Origin: Tateyamaria sp. ANG-S1
GTDB taxonomy: Bacteria > Pseudomonadota > Alphaproteobacteria > Rhodobacterales > Rhodobacteraceae
Direction: 5' to 3'
NCBI RefSeq assembly: GCF_000814025.1
Contig: NZ_JWLL01000014.1
Location: 1-49,762, forward strand
DNA length: 49,762 nt
Shown here: piece after piece, positions 25,291-33,752 of the stretch
Layout of the letters: each line of letters starts with the position of its first letter
Position numbering within the stretch: position 1 is the stretch's first letter
The notes under the pieces: generated by a model
Told to the model about the DNA's origin: nothing
The model's input: only the letters and a program-made list of their open reading frames with translations
Database searches by the model: none
Program-made: the position numbers and the translations under genes

Positions 25291-26582
25291 AACTGCCGTC
25301 GTCCGACAGCTTTGCGCGCGGATTCTTCATTGTCTCGTTTGCGTTGATCGCCATGATCTACGGGATCGTGTCGTCCTGGTGGGGCTGGTTCCCCGCCCCC
25401 CAGATCGGCGAGGCACATCGGACCTATCTGGACGTGTCGCAGAACTGGCGCAATGACATTGGGCTGGAACCCACCCGCCATCTGGTTGCGCCGAACGACA
25501 CCGGCACGCCTGATCCGGACCGTGGATTTGAACAGCGCCCGGGTACGGAGCGGATGCCGGGCTATGTTCTGATTGCCGGGCTCAGCGATGATCAGGACAC
25601 ATCGGTCTTTGCCGTGCGCCTGATGGATGCCAACGGGGACGAGGTGCACCGCTGGCCCATCAACTACGAAAACTTTGACCCCGACACGCCGCCGCAGAAC
25701 GTCATGCTGCACGGGATGGAGGTGTTCGAGGATGGTTCAATCGTTGCGACATTCGACGTTGGCAACGCCATTGCGCGCGTTGACCAGTGCGGCCAGACCA
25801 TGTGGAGCGTGCGCGGCGGTTTCCACCACTCGATCACGCGCGATGGTGCCGGGGGCATCTGGACCTGGTACGGCGAAGACATGGTGCGCCTTGATGCGGC
25901 CACCGGAGAGAAGACCTTTTCCCTGAACCTGCGCACCGACATTGTTGCGGCCAAGGATGGGGACCAACGCGCGATCTTCGACATCCGTGTGCGTATGCCG
26001 GATGATGCTGCGGGACAGGTCACCTATCTGGATGACCCATTCCACCCCAACGATGTCGAGATGCTGCGCCCCGAGATGGCTGCCGCCTTCCCGATGTTCG
26101 AGGCCGGCGATCTGATGTTCAGCCTGCGCGAGCCGAACCTTGTGGCTGTGGTTGATCCCCAAACAGGTATCCTGAAATGGTGGCAGCACGGTCCATGGTT
26201 TAAACAGCATGACCCAGATTTTGAGCCCGATGGCACGATCACGGTCTTCGACAACGCGACGGGGGCCATGCAATCGCGCATCCTGCGGATTGATCCGAGC
26301 GACCGGCGCGTCACGGTGGATTTTGAAGGGACAGAGGAAGAGCCATTCTACACCTGGCGTCGCGGCAAGCACCAAACGCTTCCGAATGGCAACTTGCTGT
26401 TGACCGAAGCCGAACATGGCCGCCTGTTGGAAGTGTCGGCTGAAGGTGAAGTTGTTTGGACCCACGACATGGTGTGGGACGAAGACAGCAACCTGATCGT
26501 GACCGAGGCCCGCCACGTGCCCGAGGACTTCTTTACCAACGGGCTACCCTCTTGCAACGAGACGATTGCCATGAGCAGGTAG
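25287..26582 (+). CDS. arylsulfotransferase (ASST)-like membrane-anchored propeller
   Basis: Product of 431 aa from the ATG at 25287, which overlaps the sulfotransferase stop (ATGA). One N-terminal helix (GFFIVSFALIAMIYGIVSSWW) anchors a periplasmic propeller. The stretches LHGMEVFEDGSIVATFDVG, FHHSITRDGAGGIWTW, FHPNDVEMLRP, LVAVVDPQTGILKWW and HQTLPNGNLLLTEAEHGRLLEV match the arylsulfotransferase family, including the H-P/N-D and histidine positions used in catalysis by ASST. Classical ASST enzymes are PAPS-independent and move sulfate between phenolic molecules in the periplasm. Many related propellers lack that activity, so the reaction is unproven. Coupling to a PAPS sulfotransferase suggests work on the same sulfated product. 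Confidence 0.75.
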   Translation: MKLPSSDSFARGFFIVSFALIAMIYGIVSSWWGWFPAPQIGEAHRTYLDVSQNWRNDIGLEPTRHLVAPNDTGTPDPDRGFEQRPGTERMPGYVLIAGLSDDQDTSVFAVRLMDANGDEVHRWPINYENFDPDTPPQNVMLHGMEVFEDGSIVATFDVGNAIARVDQCGQTMWSVRGGFHHSITRDGAGGIWTWYGEDMVRLDAATGEKTFSLNLRTDIVAAKDGDQRAIFDIRVRMPDDAAGQVTYLDDPFHPNDVEMLRPEMAAAFPMFEAGDLMFSLREPNLVAVVDPQTGILKWWQHGPWFKQHDPDFEPDGTITVFDNATGAMQSRILRIDPSDRRVTVDFEGTEEEPFYTWRRGKHQTLPNGNLLLTEAEHGRLLEVSAEGEVVWTHDMVWDEDSNLIVTEARHVPEDFFTNGLPSCNETIAMSR

Positions 26583-26927
26583 GTCCCGAACCGCCTGAGA
26601 AACGGTTCACGAGATCACATGTCGCGTGTCTGTCGCCTTAAGTGGCGGCAGATACATATTTCAGGGTGCCGCCGATCAGCATTCGCCCCGACCATACCGT
26701 ACGAGTTGGGGATTGGCGCGACGTTGGTATCCTGGCATGGGGCGAGATGACGTGTATGATTATCGGCGCAAATGAATTAATCACCCGTACGCCCTCTGCT
26801 TTCGGCGCGCTATCCCAGCTTTTGGTGGATACGTTTTTCAGTACCTCGATCAAGTGCCGACGCAGGCGACCATTCTACGTGGTGAGGCGTGCGACAAGGT
26901 GAAAAGCTAGAGGACAGGCGGTCACTC
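26583..26927. other. intergenic region, no confident gene
   Basis: The gap lies between convergent genes. A short inverted repeat (GAACCG at 26588-26593 with CGGTTC at 26603-26608) could aid termination of the upstream operon but lacks a T run. Two opposing short frames cross the rest (26642-26902 plus, 26638-26853 minus). Neither resembles a known family, and the stretch may be old debris. Confidence 0.5.
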
Positions 26928-28700
26928 TCAGGTGTTCGGCTCGACCTTTTCATATTGCCGGTCATACAATCTGCGGAACAGACCGTTTTCTTCCAGCAGG
27001 CTGTTCAGGTCGCCCTGCTCTTCGACGCGCCCGTCCTTGATGACGAGGATGAGGTCGGAATTGATGATGGTGGACAGGCGGTGCGCGATCACGATTGTGG
27101 TGCGCCCTTTGGTCAGATCGTCCAGCGCCTGCTTGACCAGATGTTCGGACTCGGAATCCAGCGCGCTTGTGGCCTCGTCCATCAGCAGGATTGGACTGTC
27201 CCTGAGTACGGCCCGTGCGATGGCCAGACGTTGACGCTGACCGCCCGACAGGCTGGCGCCGTTCTCGCCAACGATGGTGTCATAACCGTCGTCAAACTGG
27301 CTGATAAAGTCATGGGCATGCGCTGCCTTGGCCGCCGCCATGATCTCTTCGTCGGTCGTTTCAGGTTTCCCCAGGGCGATATTCTGCCGGATCGTACCGG
27401 AGAACAGGAAGGTGTCCTGCCCGACAAAGGCGATCTTTTCGCGGAGCGAGGCCAAGGTCGCCTCGCGCAAGTCCACATCCCCGATCTCGACCTGCCCGGT
27501 GGTGGGGTCATACATGCGCATGATCAGGTTCATGATGGTGGATTTGCCGCCGCCCGATGGCCCGACAAGTGCTGTGGTCTTGCCGGCGGGAAACTCGATG
27601 TCGAGCCCGTTGAGGATTCTCTGATCGTCCTTGTATTCGAAATGCACGTCCCGCAGATGCACGGCACTTGCACCCGATGGCAGGTCCCGCGCGTTCTCTG
27701 CTTCGACCAGCGTGATGGGCATATCGACAACATCATACATGATGCTAACGCCGATCATTCCTGCTTCGATCGTGACCCGCATCCGGGCCAGACGCTTGGC
27801 CGGTTCATATGCCATCAAGAGTGCTGTCACAAACGACATCAACTGCCCTGGTGAGCTGGCTTCTTCGCCAAAGAGATTGACAACGCTCAGCGCCACCACC
27901 GCCGCAATTGCAAACCCAGACAGGGTTTCCATCAACGGGCTGGTGGCCGCCTCAAGCCGCGCGATGGCGTTGGCGCGGTCTTCGACATTGGCGACGGCGG
28001 AGTCCATCCGCTTGTTCATGCGGTCCTCAAGTGCAAAGGCCTTGACGACGCGGATCCCAATCGCCGTTTCCTGAATGACCTTGATGATCTCCGCCATGGA
28101 GGTCATTTCGGCCTGCATGATATCGCGCACGCGCACAAGGATGCGGCGCACGCCATACAGCGCGACGGGTCCAAAGATCAAAGAGAACAGGGATAGCGTG
28201 GGCTGCTGGTAGATCATCACGGCAATCAGGCCGATCAGTGTCAAAAGATCGCGCACAAAGCCCATCACCAGGGTTTCAACGACCGTTCGCGCGGCTTGGG
28301 CAGAGTAGGTCACCCGCATCAGAAGGTCGGATGAATCCCGTTCGTTGAAGAACGATACGCCGTGTTTCAAGATGGCAGAGTAAAGCCTGCGTTGCTGCGC
28401 CGCGACGATGCTGTTGCCAGCTCGGCTCAAAAACACGGTCTGCGTGTATGTCGCGATCCCTTTGACAGTAAAAATCAGAGCAACAGACGCTGCTACGGCA
28501 AAGACCTGTGCCCGATTGCCGGACTCCATCATCGAATCGATGATGTCCTTCATGATCCAGGCGGTAAGCGCAGTCGTCGCGGCAATACCGACCATCGCGA
28601 CCATGGCGATGGAATAGTTTTTTACCTGCAGGCGGAAGTTTTCTCGCAGCAGGCGGACGATCAGTCTGCTGTTCAATTTGTCGAGCGTGCTCTCAAACAT
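26928..28700 (-). CDS. MsbA-like ABC exporter, fused TM and ATPase
   Basis: Product of 590 aa, the usual length of a half-transporter. Residues ~1-320 form six hydrophobic helices, and residues ~345-580 the ATPase: Walker A VGPSGGGKST, Q-loop VGQDTFLFSG, signature LSGGQRQRLAIARA, Walker B ILLMDEATSALD and H-loop IAHRL. Such homodimers flip lipid-linked or amphipathic molecules across the inner membrane (the MsbA/lipid A exporter family). It stands alone, convergent with the sulfotransferase operon, and could export that product; general lipid flipping is equally possible. A decayed copy of its C-terminus lies at 6926-7078. Confidence 0.88.
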   Translation of the reverse strand: MFESTLDKLNSRLIVRLLRENFRLQVKNYSIAMVAMVGIAATTALTAWIMKDIIDSMMESGNRAQVFAVAASVALIFTVKGIATYTQTVFLSRAGNSIVAAQQRRLYSAILKHGVSFFNERDSSDLLMRVTYSAQAARTVVETLVMGFVRDLLTLIGLIAVMIYQQPTLSLFSLIFGPVALYGVRRILVRVRDIMQAEMTSMAEIIKVIQETAIGIRVVKAFALEDRMNKRMDSAVANVEDRANAIARLEAATSPLMETLSGFAIAAVVALSVVNLFGEEASSPGQLMSFVTALLMAYEPAKRLARMRVTIEAGMIGVSIMYDVVDMPITLVEAENARDLPSGASAVHLRDVHFEYKDDQRILNGLDIEFPAGKTTALVGPSGGGKSTIMNLIMRMYDPTTGQVEIGDVDLREATLASLREKIAFVGQDTFLFSGTIRQNIALGKPETTDEEIMAAAKAAHAHDFISQFDDGYDTIVGENGASLSGGQRQRLAIARAVLRDSPILLMDEATSALDSESEHLVKQALDDLTKGRTTIVIAHRLSTIINSDLILVIKDGRVEEQGDLNSLLEENGLFRRLYDRQYEKVEPNT

Positions 28701-29218
28701 GCAGATACATTCTGGTTCCGTTGGACAAGGATGGACAGCTAGGCATTAAACTACATGCTGTAAAGTCGAAACGCACGTGACGCGGCATCATGCAGCGCGC
28801 GCGCTCAGAAGTACGGCCGTGTAGCCGTTCTTGTGGTATTTGCCCGCTTCACTTGTTTCTGAGGTGCAGTGGTAACACGTTCGCCTGGTCCTCCACGGTG
28901 TTTGTTACCGTCGGATAGATGTTTGTTGCATGCAGGGTTCATACGCAAGCCATGGGAAAAGTCGGCAGTTTCAGACTTCATCACTGCATCCCAGCCGTTC
29001 CCCCTTTTTCTCCTTCAGCTTCCCTCGCCTGCCATAGCATCATCGACTCTATCACTGTTCGAATGGCCCATGCCATTTTGATCCCCTTGGTGTCCGCTGG
29101 TCAGATGTTTGGCTACGGTATATGGCGGCCGCATCAAAGACGGACGAGAACAGGCGTATACTGGCAATGAACCAGAACCCTGAAAAACAGTAGCGCAGAT
29201 CCCCAGACTGTGGGCGCC
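28701..29218. other. intergenic region, no gene seen
   Basis: This gap upstream of the exporter must hold its promoter, and the end of the glnT operon. Short plus-strand frames lack protein-like character. No RNA gene or clear terminator was recognised. Confidence 0.5.
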
Positions 29219-30547
29219 TCAGATATCGAGCGTGTTCTCTTTTTCCCAGCTTGAAAAATGGTACACGAATGATGTCCATTCCTGATGTTTGAGCTTCAGG
29301 AAGGCGTCTGAAAACTCCTGGCCCATCATCCCCTTCAACGCGGCATCGTCGTTGTAGGCCCGTAATGCGTCCAGCATGTTGAGCGGCAGTTTTGCCGCGT
29401 CTTTGACTGTGTGCCCTTCGGCATACATGTCGATGTCCAGCCTCTTGCCCGGATCGGCCTTGTCCCGCAGTCCCGAAAGCCCGGCCGCGATGATGACAGC
29501 CTGCAACAGATACGGGTTCGCTGCGCCGTCCGCGAGGCGCAGTTCGAAGCGGCCGGGGCCGGGCACGCGGACCATGTGCGTGCGATTGTTGCCGGTCCAT
29601 GTCACGGTACTCGGTGCCCATGTCGCCCCCGACATTGTGGTGGGCGCGTTGAGCCGTTTGTAGGAGTTGACGGTCGGGTTGGTGATTGCAGCCATTGCGG
29701 TGGCATGCTGCATAATCCCGCCAAGGAAATGCTTGCCCTCGGCGCTCAGGCCGACCTCACCCGTGGGGCCGTCCCCCTCGCCCGCAAAGACGTTGGTTGT
29801 CGCGGCATCGCCCGGCGCGTCCCAGACCGAGACGTGGGTGTGACAGCCGTTGCCCGTCAGACCCTCGACCGGTTTCGGCATGAACGTTGCGCGAAACCCA
29901 TGCTTTTCAGCGACCGACTTGGTCATAAACTTGAAGAAGCTGTGCTTGTCGGCGGTCTTCAGGACATCGTCGAATTCCCAATTCATCTCGAACTGGCCGT
30001 TCGCGTCCTCGTGGTCGTTCTGATACGGCCCCCAGCCCAGATCCAGCATGTAGTCGCAGATCTCGCGCACGACGTCATAGCGGCGCATGACCGCCTGTTG
30101 GTCGTAGCAGGGCTTTTCCGCCGTATCGAAGGGGTCGCTGATCTGGTTTCCGTCCGGTGTCAGCAGAAAGAACTCTGCCTCGACCCCTGTCTTGACGTGC
30201 AAGCCCTGTGCCGCTGCCTCATCAATCAACCGCCGCAGGACGTTGCGCGGGGCCTGGGCGACGTCTTCGCCCTCCATCACGCAATTGGCCGCAACCCAGG
30301 CCACTTCGGGTTTCCACGGTAGCTGAATGACCGACGACGGGTCCGGCACGGCGAGCATGTCGGGATGGGCAGGGGTCATGTCGAGCCACGTGGCGAACCC
30401 GGCAAAGCCTGCGCCCTCGTCCTGCATGTCCGCGATGGCCTGCGCTGGCACCAGCTTGGCGCGCTGCCCGCCGAACAGATCGGTGAACGAGATCATGAAG
30501 TATTTGACGCCGTTGTCCTGCGCGAAAGCGGCCAGATCCGTTGTCAT
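29219..30547 (-). CDS. glnT: type III-like glutamine synthetase (GlnT / GmaS family)
   Basis: Product of 442 aa, a glutamine-synthetase fold enzyme of the GlnT type. It shows the metal/glutamate stretches TGVEAEFFLL, YQNDHEDANGQFEMNW and TGNGCHTHVSVWD, the ATP/ammonia region NPTVNSYKRLNAP and WTGNNRTHMVRVPGPGRFELRL. It is last in the glxB-glxC-glxD-glnT operon. Two readings fit. GlnT would make glutamine (or a related gamma-glutamyl amide) for the GlxBCD glutamate-synthase-like complex. GmaS would make gamma-glutamylmethylamide for MgsABC in the indirect methylamine pathway. The N-methylglutamate dehydrogenase genes mgdABCD are absent here, which favours GlnT or an incomplete pathway. The start has GGGAG upstream. 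Confidence 0.8.
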   Translation of the reverse strand: MTTDLAAFAQDNGVKYFMISFTDLFGGQRAKLVPAQAIADMQDEGAGFAGFATWLDMTPAHPDMLAVPDPSSVIQLPWKPEVAWVAANCVMEGEDVAQAPRNVLRRLIDEAAAQGLHVKTGVEAEFFLLTPDGNQISDPFDTAEKPCYDQQAVMRRYDVVREICDYMLDLGWGPYQNDHEDANGQFEMNWEFDDVLKTADKHSFFKFMTKSVAEKHGFRATFMPKPVEGLTGNGCHTHVSVWDAPGDAATTNVFAGEGDGPTGEVGLSAEGKHFLGGIMQHATAMAAITNPTVNSYKRLNAPTTMSGATWAPSTVTWTGNNRTHMVRVPGPGRFELRLADGAANPYLLQAVIIAAGLSGLRDKADPGKRLDIDMYAEGHTVKDAAKLPLNMLDALRAYNDDAALKGMMGQEFSDAFLKLKHQEWTSFVYHFSSWEKENTLDI

Positions 30548-30596
30548 GATGCGCTCTCCCTTCTCAATTAATGTCTGAAATGCAAAACCGCGCTGC

Positions 30597-31934
30597 TCAA
30601 AACCCCGGCTTGCCGGGATACCAATCGGTCCCGGCCAGCGGCACGCGGGCCATGGCGGCAGCCTCCATCGTTAGGGCGCACAGGTCTTCGGGTTCGAGGT
30701 TGTGCAGATGGTTGTGACCGCAGGCGCGGGCGATGGTCTGCGCCTCAAGCGTCATGACCTTCAGGTAGTTGCGCAGCCGCCGCCCCGCATCAACCGGATC
30801 AAGCCGCGCGGCGAGCGCCGGATCCTGCGTCGTGATGCCAGCGGGGTCGTTGCCCGCATGCCAGTCGTCATAGGCGCCAGCGGTGGTGCCCAGCTTTTGA
30901 TACTCGGCCTCCCATTTGGGATCATTGTCGCCCAACGCGATCAGTGCGGCAGTGCCGATGGCGACGGCATCCGCGCCCAAGGCCATCGCCTTGGCCACAT
31001 CAGCACCGTTGCGGATGCCGCCCGAGATCACGAGCTGCACCTCGCGATGCACGCCCAGATCCTGCAGCGCCTGCACGGCTGGACGGATACAGGCCAGCGT
31101 CGGGATGCCGACATTTTCGATAAACACATCCTGCGTGGCGGCCGTGCCGCCCTGCATCCCGTCCATGACAACCACGTCGGCCCCGGCTTTGACCGCCAGC
31201 GCCGTGTCGTAATAGGGCCGCGTCGCGCCGACCTTCACATAGATCGGCACCTGCCAGCCGGTGATTTCGCGCAATTCGAGGATCTTGATCTCAAGATCAT
31301 CCGGCCCGGTCCAATCCGGGTGCCGACAGGCGGAGCGTTGGTCGATCCCCTTGGGCAAAGTACGCATCTCGGCCACGCGATCGCTGATCTTTTGCCCCAG
31401 CAGCATGCCGCCACCACCGGGTTTCGCCCCCTGCCCGACCACGATTTCGATAGCATCCGCCTTGCGCAGATCATTGGGGTTCATGCCGTAGCGCGATGGC
31501 AGGTACTGATAGACCAGCTTGTCCGAATGCTCCCGTTCTTCGGGTGTCATACCGCCGTCCCCTGTCGTCGTAGACGTACCCGCGGCCGAGGCGCCGCGCC
31601 CGAGCGCCTCCTTGGCGGGTCCAGACAGAGCGCCAAAGCTCATCCCGGCGATGGTGATGGGAATATCCAGTTCAATCGGCTTTTGCGCAAAACGCCCGCC
31701 CAGCGTCACCGATGTCTCGCACCGTTCGCGGTATCCTTCGAGCGGATAGCGCGAGACCGATGCGCCTAGAAACAGCAGGTCGTCAAAATGCGGCACACGC
31801 CGTTTCGCCCCACCTCCACGGATGTCGTAAATCCCAGTTTCCGCCGCCCGCCGGATTTCGGCATTAACCGCGTTGCTGAAGGTCTCCGATTGGATCGGAA
31901 CGGTGCGCGGTGTGGTGTCATCCGTTTGTGTCAT
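30597..31934 (-). CDS. glxD: GlxD-like FMN/Fe-S glutamate synthase domain protein
   Basis: Product of 445 aa corresponding to the synthase (FMN-binding) domain of glutamate synthase. It includes PITIAGMSFGALSGPAKEAL, TSTTTGDGGMTPEER, EIVVGQGAKPGGGGMLLG, PIYVKVGATRPYYDTALAVK, GADVVVMDGMQGGTAATQ and VISGGIRNGADVAKAMALGADAVAIG; the last blocks bind the FMN phosphate. The start at 31934 is preferred because AAGGAG lies at ideal spacing; a TTG at 31949 overlapping glxC has none. The separate GlxB, GlxC and GlxD chains together equal the GltB large subunit, so they form a heteromeric ammonia-transfer enzyme (or N-methylglutamate synthase MgsC). It is cytosolic. Confidence 0.83.
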   Translation of the reverse strand: MTQTDDTTPRTVPIQSETFSNAVNAEIRRAAETGIYDIRGGGAKRRVPHFDDLLFLGASVSRYPLEGYRERCETSVTLGGRFAQKPIELDIPITIAGMSFGALSGPAKEALGRGASAAGTSTTTGDGGMTPEEREHSDKLVYQYLPSRYGMNPNDLRKADAIEIVVGQGAKPGGGGMLLGQKISDRVAEMRTLPKGIDQRSACRHPDWTGPDDLEIKILELREITGWQVPIYVKVGATRPYYDTALAVKAGADVVVMDGMQGGTAATQDVFIENVGIPTLACIRPAVQALQDLGVHREVQLVISGGIRNGADVAKAMALGADAVAIGTAALIALGDNDPKWEAEYQKLGTTAGAYDDWHAGNDPAGITTQDPALAARLDPVDAGRRLRNYLKVMTLEAQTIARACGHNHLHNLEPEDLCALTMEAAAMARVPLAGTDWYPGKPGF

Positions 31935-31945
31935 CCCCCTCTCCT

Positions 31946-32620
31946 TCAATACGCCGCCGAGGTGTCGACATCGAAGTTGTAAAGCTTTCGCGCCGAGCCA
32001 TAGCGCGTGAACTCTTCCGCTTTCGCATCAGCACCAGCGCGCTCTAGCAGGGTTTCCAGTAAGGCAAGATGCTCTGGCCGCATCTCCTTTTCGACGCAAT
32101 CCGCACCAAGGCTTTTGACCGATCCACGCACGAACAGGCGCGCCTCATAGAGCGAGTCCCCCAGCGCATCGCCCGCATCGCCGCACACCACCAAAGTACC
32201 TGCCTGCGCCATGAAGGCGGACATGTGACCGATATTGCCGTGCACGACGATGTCGATCCCCTTCATCGAAATGCCGCAGCGTGAACTGGCGTTGCCCTTG
32301 ATCACCAGCAGCCCGCCATGGCCGGTGGCCCCGGCGTACTGGCTGGCGTCGCCTTCCACGATCACTTCACCCGACATCATGTTCTCCGCCACACCCGGCC
32401 CTACGGACCCTTCGACCCGCACGGTTGCCTGCTGGTTCATGCCCGCACAGTAGTAGCCCGTGGATCCTTTGACCGTCACGTCGATGGGTGCGTCGAGGCC
32501 CACGGCAATGGCATGGCTGCCCTTGGGGTTGATAATCTCCCACCGGGTCTGGTTCGTTTGGGCGTGCAGGGCGGCGTTGAGCCCCCGCAACCCGTCTGCT
32601 TCCAGGTCATAGGTCTGCAT
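31946..32620 (-). CDS. glxC: GlxC-like GltB C-terminal beta-helix protein
   Basis: Product of 224 aa equal to the C-terminal right-handed beta-helix (GXGXG) domain of glutamate synthase. Gly-rich rungs are visible: VEGSVGPGVAENMMSGEVIVEGDA, YAGATGHGGLLVIKGNAS, GISMKGIDIVVHGNIGHMSA and AQAGTLVVCGDAGDALGDSL. The ATG at 32620 follows the glxB stop by one base; the longer frame to 32761 lies within glxB. The domain holds the amidotransferase and synthase parts in register and is structural. Alternative name: MgsB. It overlaps no other gene on its own strand except through close packing. Confidence 0.83.
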   Translation of the reverse strand: MQTYDLEADGLRGLNAALHAQTNQTRWEIINPKGSHAIAVGLDAPIDVTVKGSTGYYCAGMNQQATVRVEGSVGPGVAENMMSGEVIVEGDASQYAGATGHGGLLVIKGNASSRCGISMKGIDIVVHGNIGHMSAFMAQAGTLVVCGDAGDALGDSLYEARLFVRGSVKSLGADCVEKEMRPEHLALLETLLERAGADAKAEEFTRYGSARKLYNFDVDTSAAY

Positions 32621-32621
32621 C

Positions 32622-33551
32622 TCAGGCCGCCTTGTCGTGGATGGTCTGCCCATCAGCGTGAGACCAGAAATAGACCGTCGCCGGTTCAGGCTCCCACACG
32701 CGCGCGATGTCGATACCGGGCAGGTTGACCAACGCCCGGTATTCGCTGCCGAAGGCCACATATTGATCCGTTTCCGCCATCACAGCCGGTTTGCAGGCGA
32801 TAGGATCCCGCAGCACACCAAAGCCGTCTTTCGTGCCAACGACAAAGGTAAAGAAGCCGTCGAGGTCATCGAGGCCCGACTGCAATGCCTCTCCCAGCGT
32901 CGCGCCCTGCATCATCTTCCACGTGAGGTAGGCCGCCCCCACTTCGGTGTCGTTTTCGGTCTGGATCGTCACGCCCTCGCGCCGCAGCTTTCGGCGCAGC
33001 GCATTGTGGTTCGACAGCGACCCGTTGTGAACGAGGCATTGATCGCTGCCGGTGTTGAAGGGATGCGCGCCCATGGTCGTCACAGCGGATTCAGTTGCCA
33101 TGCGTGTGTGCCCGATCCCATGCGTGCCACTCATGCGGCTCAGGTCGAAACGCGCCGCCACGTCACGCGGTAGCCCCACCTCCTTGTAGATCTCAAGCGT
33201 GTCGCCCCGGCTCATAACCCGAACTCCGGGTCGCATCTCTGCCAGCGCCTTTTGTGCCGCGTCGAACTGATCGCTTGGGATGTGCAGCACTGCGTGCGTG
33301 TCGATCACCCGTTGCGTGACATGGGTGCCCAGCGTAGCGCCCAGCTCCGCGTCCAACGCAGTAAAATCCGTTTCGGGGCCCGACGATTGCAGCGTCAGCT
33401 TCACATGGCCTTCTACCTCGTCGCCATAGATCGCGATGCCCGCACTGTCCGGCCCACGATCCGTCATGGTGATCAGCATCTCGGTCAACATGTGCCCAAG
33501 CTGCGGCGCGAGCGATTGGTCCTTCAGGAATAGTCCGACGATTCCGCACAT
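32622..33551 (-). CDS. glxB: GlxB-like class II glutamine amidotransferase
   Basis: Product of 309 aa beginning MCGIVGLFLKD, where Cys2 becomes the N-terminal nucleophile of class II glutamine amidotransferases. Supporting blocks are ITMTDRGPDSAGIAIYG, IGHTRMATESAVTTMGAHPF, CLVHNGSLSNHNALRR and ENDTEVGAAYL. It releases ammonia from glutamine (or methylamine from gamma-glutamylmethylamide, if MgsA) for transfer to 2-oxoglutarate or another oxo acid by GlxD. It is the first gene of the four-gene operon, so the operon promoter lies between 33552 and 33752, where a candidate operator is listed. It is cytosolic. Confidence 0.85.
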   Translation of the reverse strand: MCGIVGLFLKDQSLAPQLGHMLTEMLITMTDRGPDSAGIAIYGDEVEGHVKLTLQSSGPETDFTALDAELGATLGTHVTQRVIDTHAVLHIPSDQFDAAQKALAEMRPGVRVMSRGDTLEIYKEVGLPRDVAARFDLSRMSGTHGIGHTRMATESAVTTMGAHPFNTGSDQCLVHNGSLSNHNALRRKLRREGVTIQTENDTEVGAAYLTWKMMQGATLGEALQSGLDDLDGFFTFVVGTKDGFGVLRDPIACKPAVMAETDQYVAFGSEYRALVNLPGIDIARVWEPEPATVYFWSHADGQTIHDKAA

Positions 33552-33625
33552 GGCTGTCAGCGCTCCCAGCGTGTGTCATTGCCGCTGTAGGCTAGGCAGA
33601 AACCGTCCCATCAACAAGAACATGA

Positions 33626-33640
33626 GGAAATATTTTTTCC
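33626..33640. promoter_or_regulatory. candidate operator upstream of glxB
   Basis: GGAAA-TATTT-TTTCC is a 15-base inverted repeat 75-89 bases before the glxB start. It resembles the perfect palindrome before the neighbouring cupin-regulator gene (34441-34457), so the same regulator may bind both. Confidence 0.4.
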
Positions 33641-33752
33641 CTTCATGCAAATATCTGCTGAAATTCAGGGCACGGGACTGCTGCCAAAGCTTATCGGTTA
33701 TGACCGACAGTAAGCCGTTCCGATTTGAAATTGTCCGGTCTGACGGCCCGGG

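Noticed and set aside
26638..26902. Opposing short frames in the gap after the ASST-like gene
   Set aside because: Neither translation matches a family I know, and neither has a good ribosome-binding site.
31935..31949. TTG start for glxD overlapping the glxC stop
   Set aside because: The ATG at 31934 has AAGGAG at ideal spacing; the TTG has no site.
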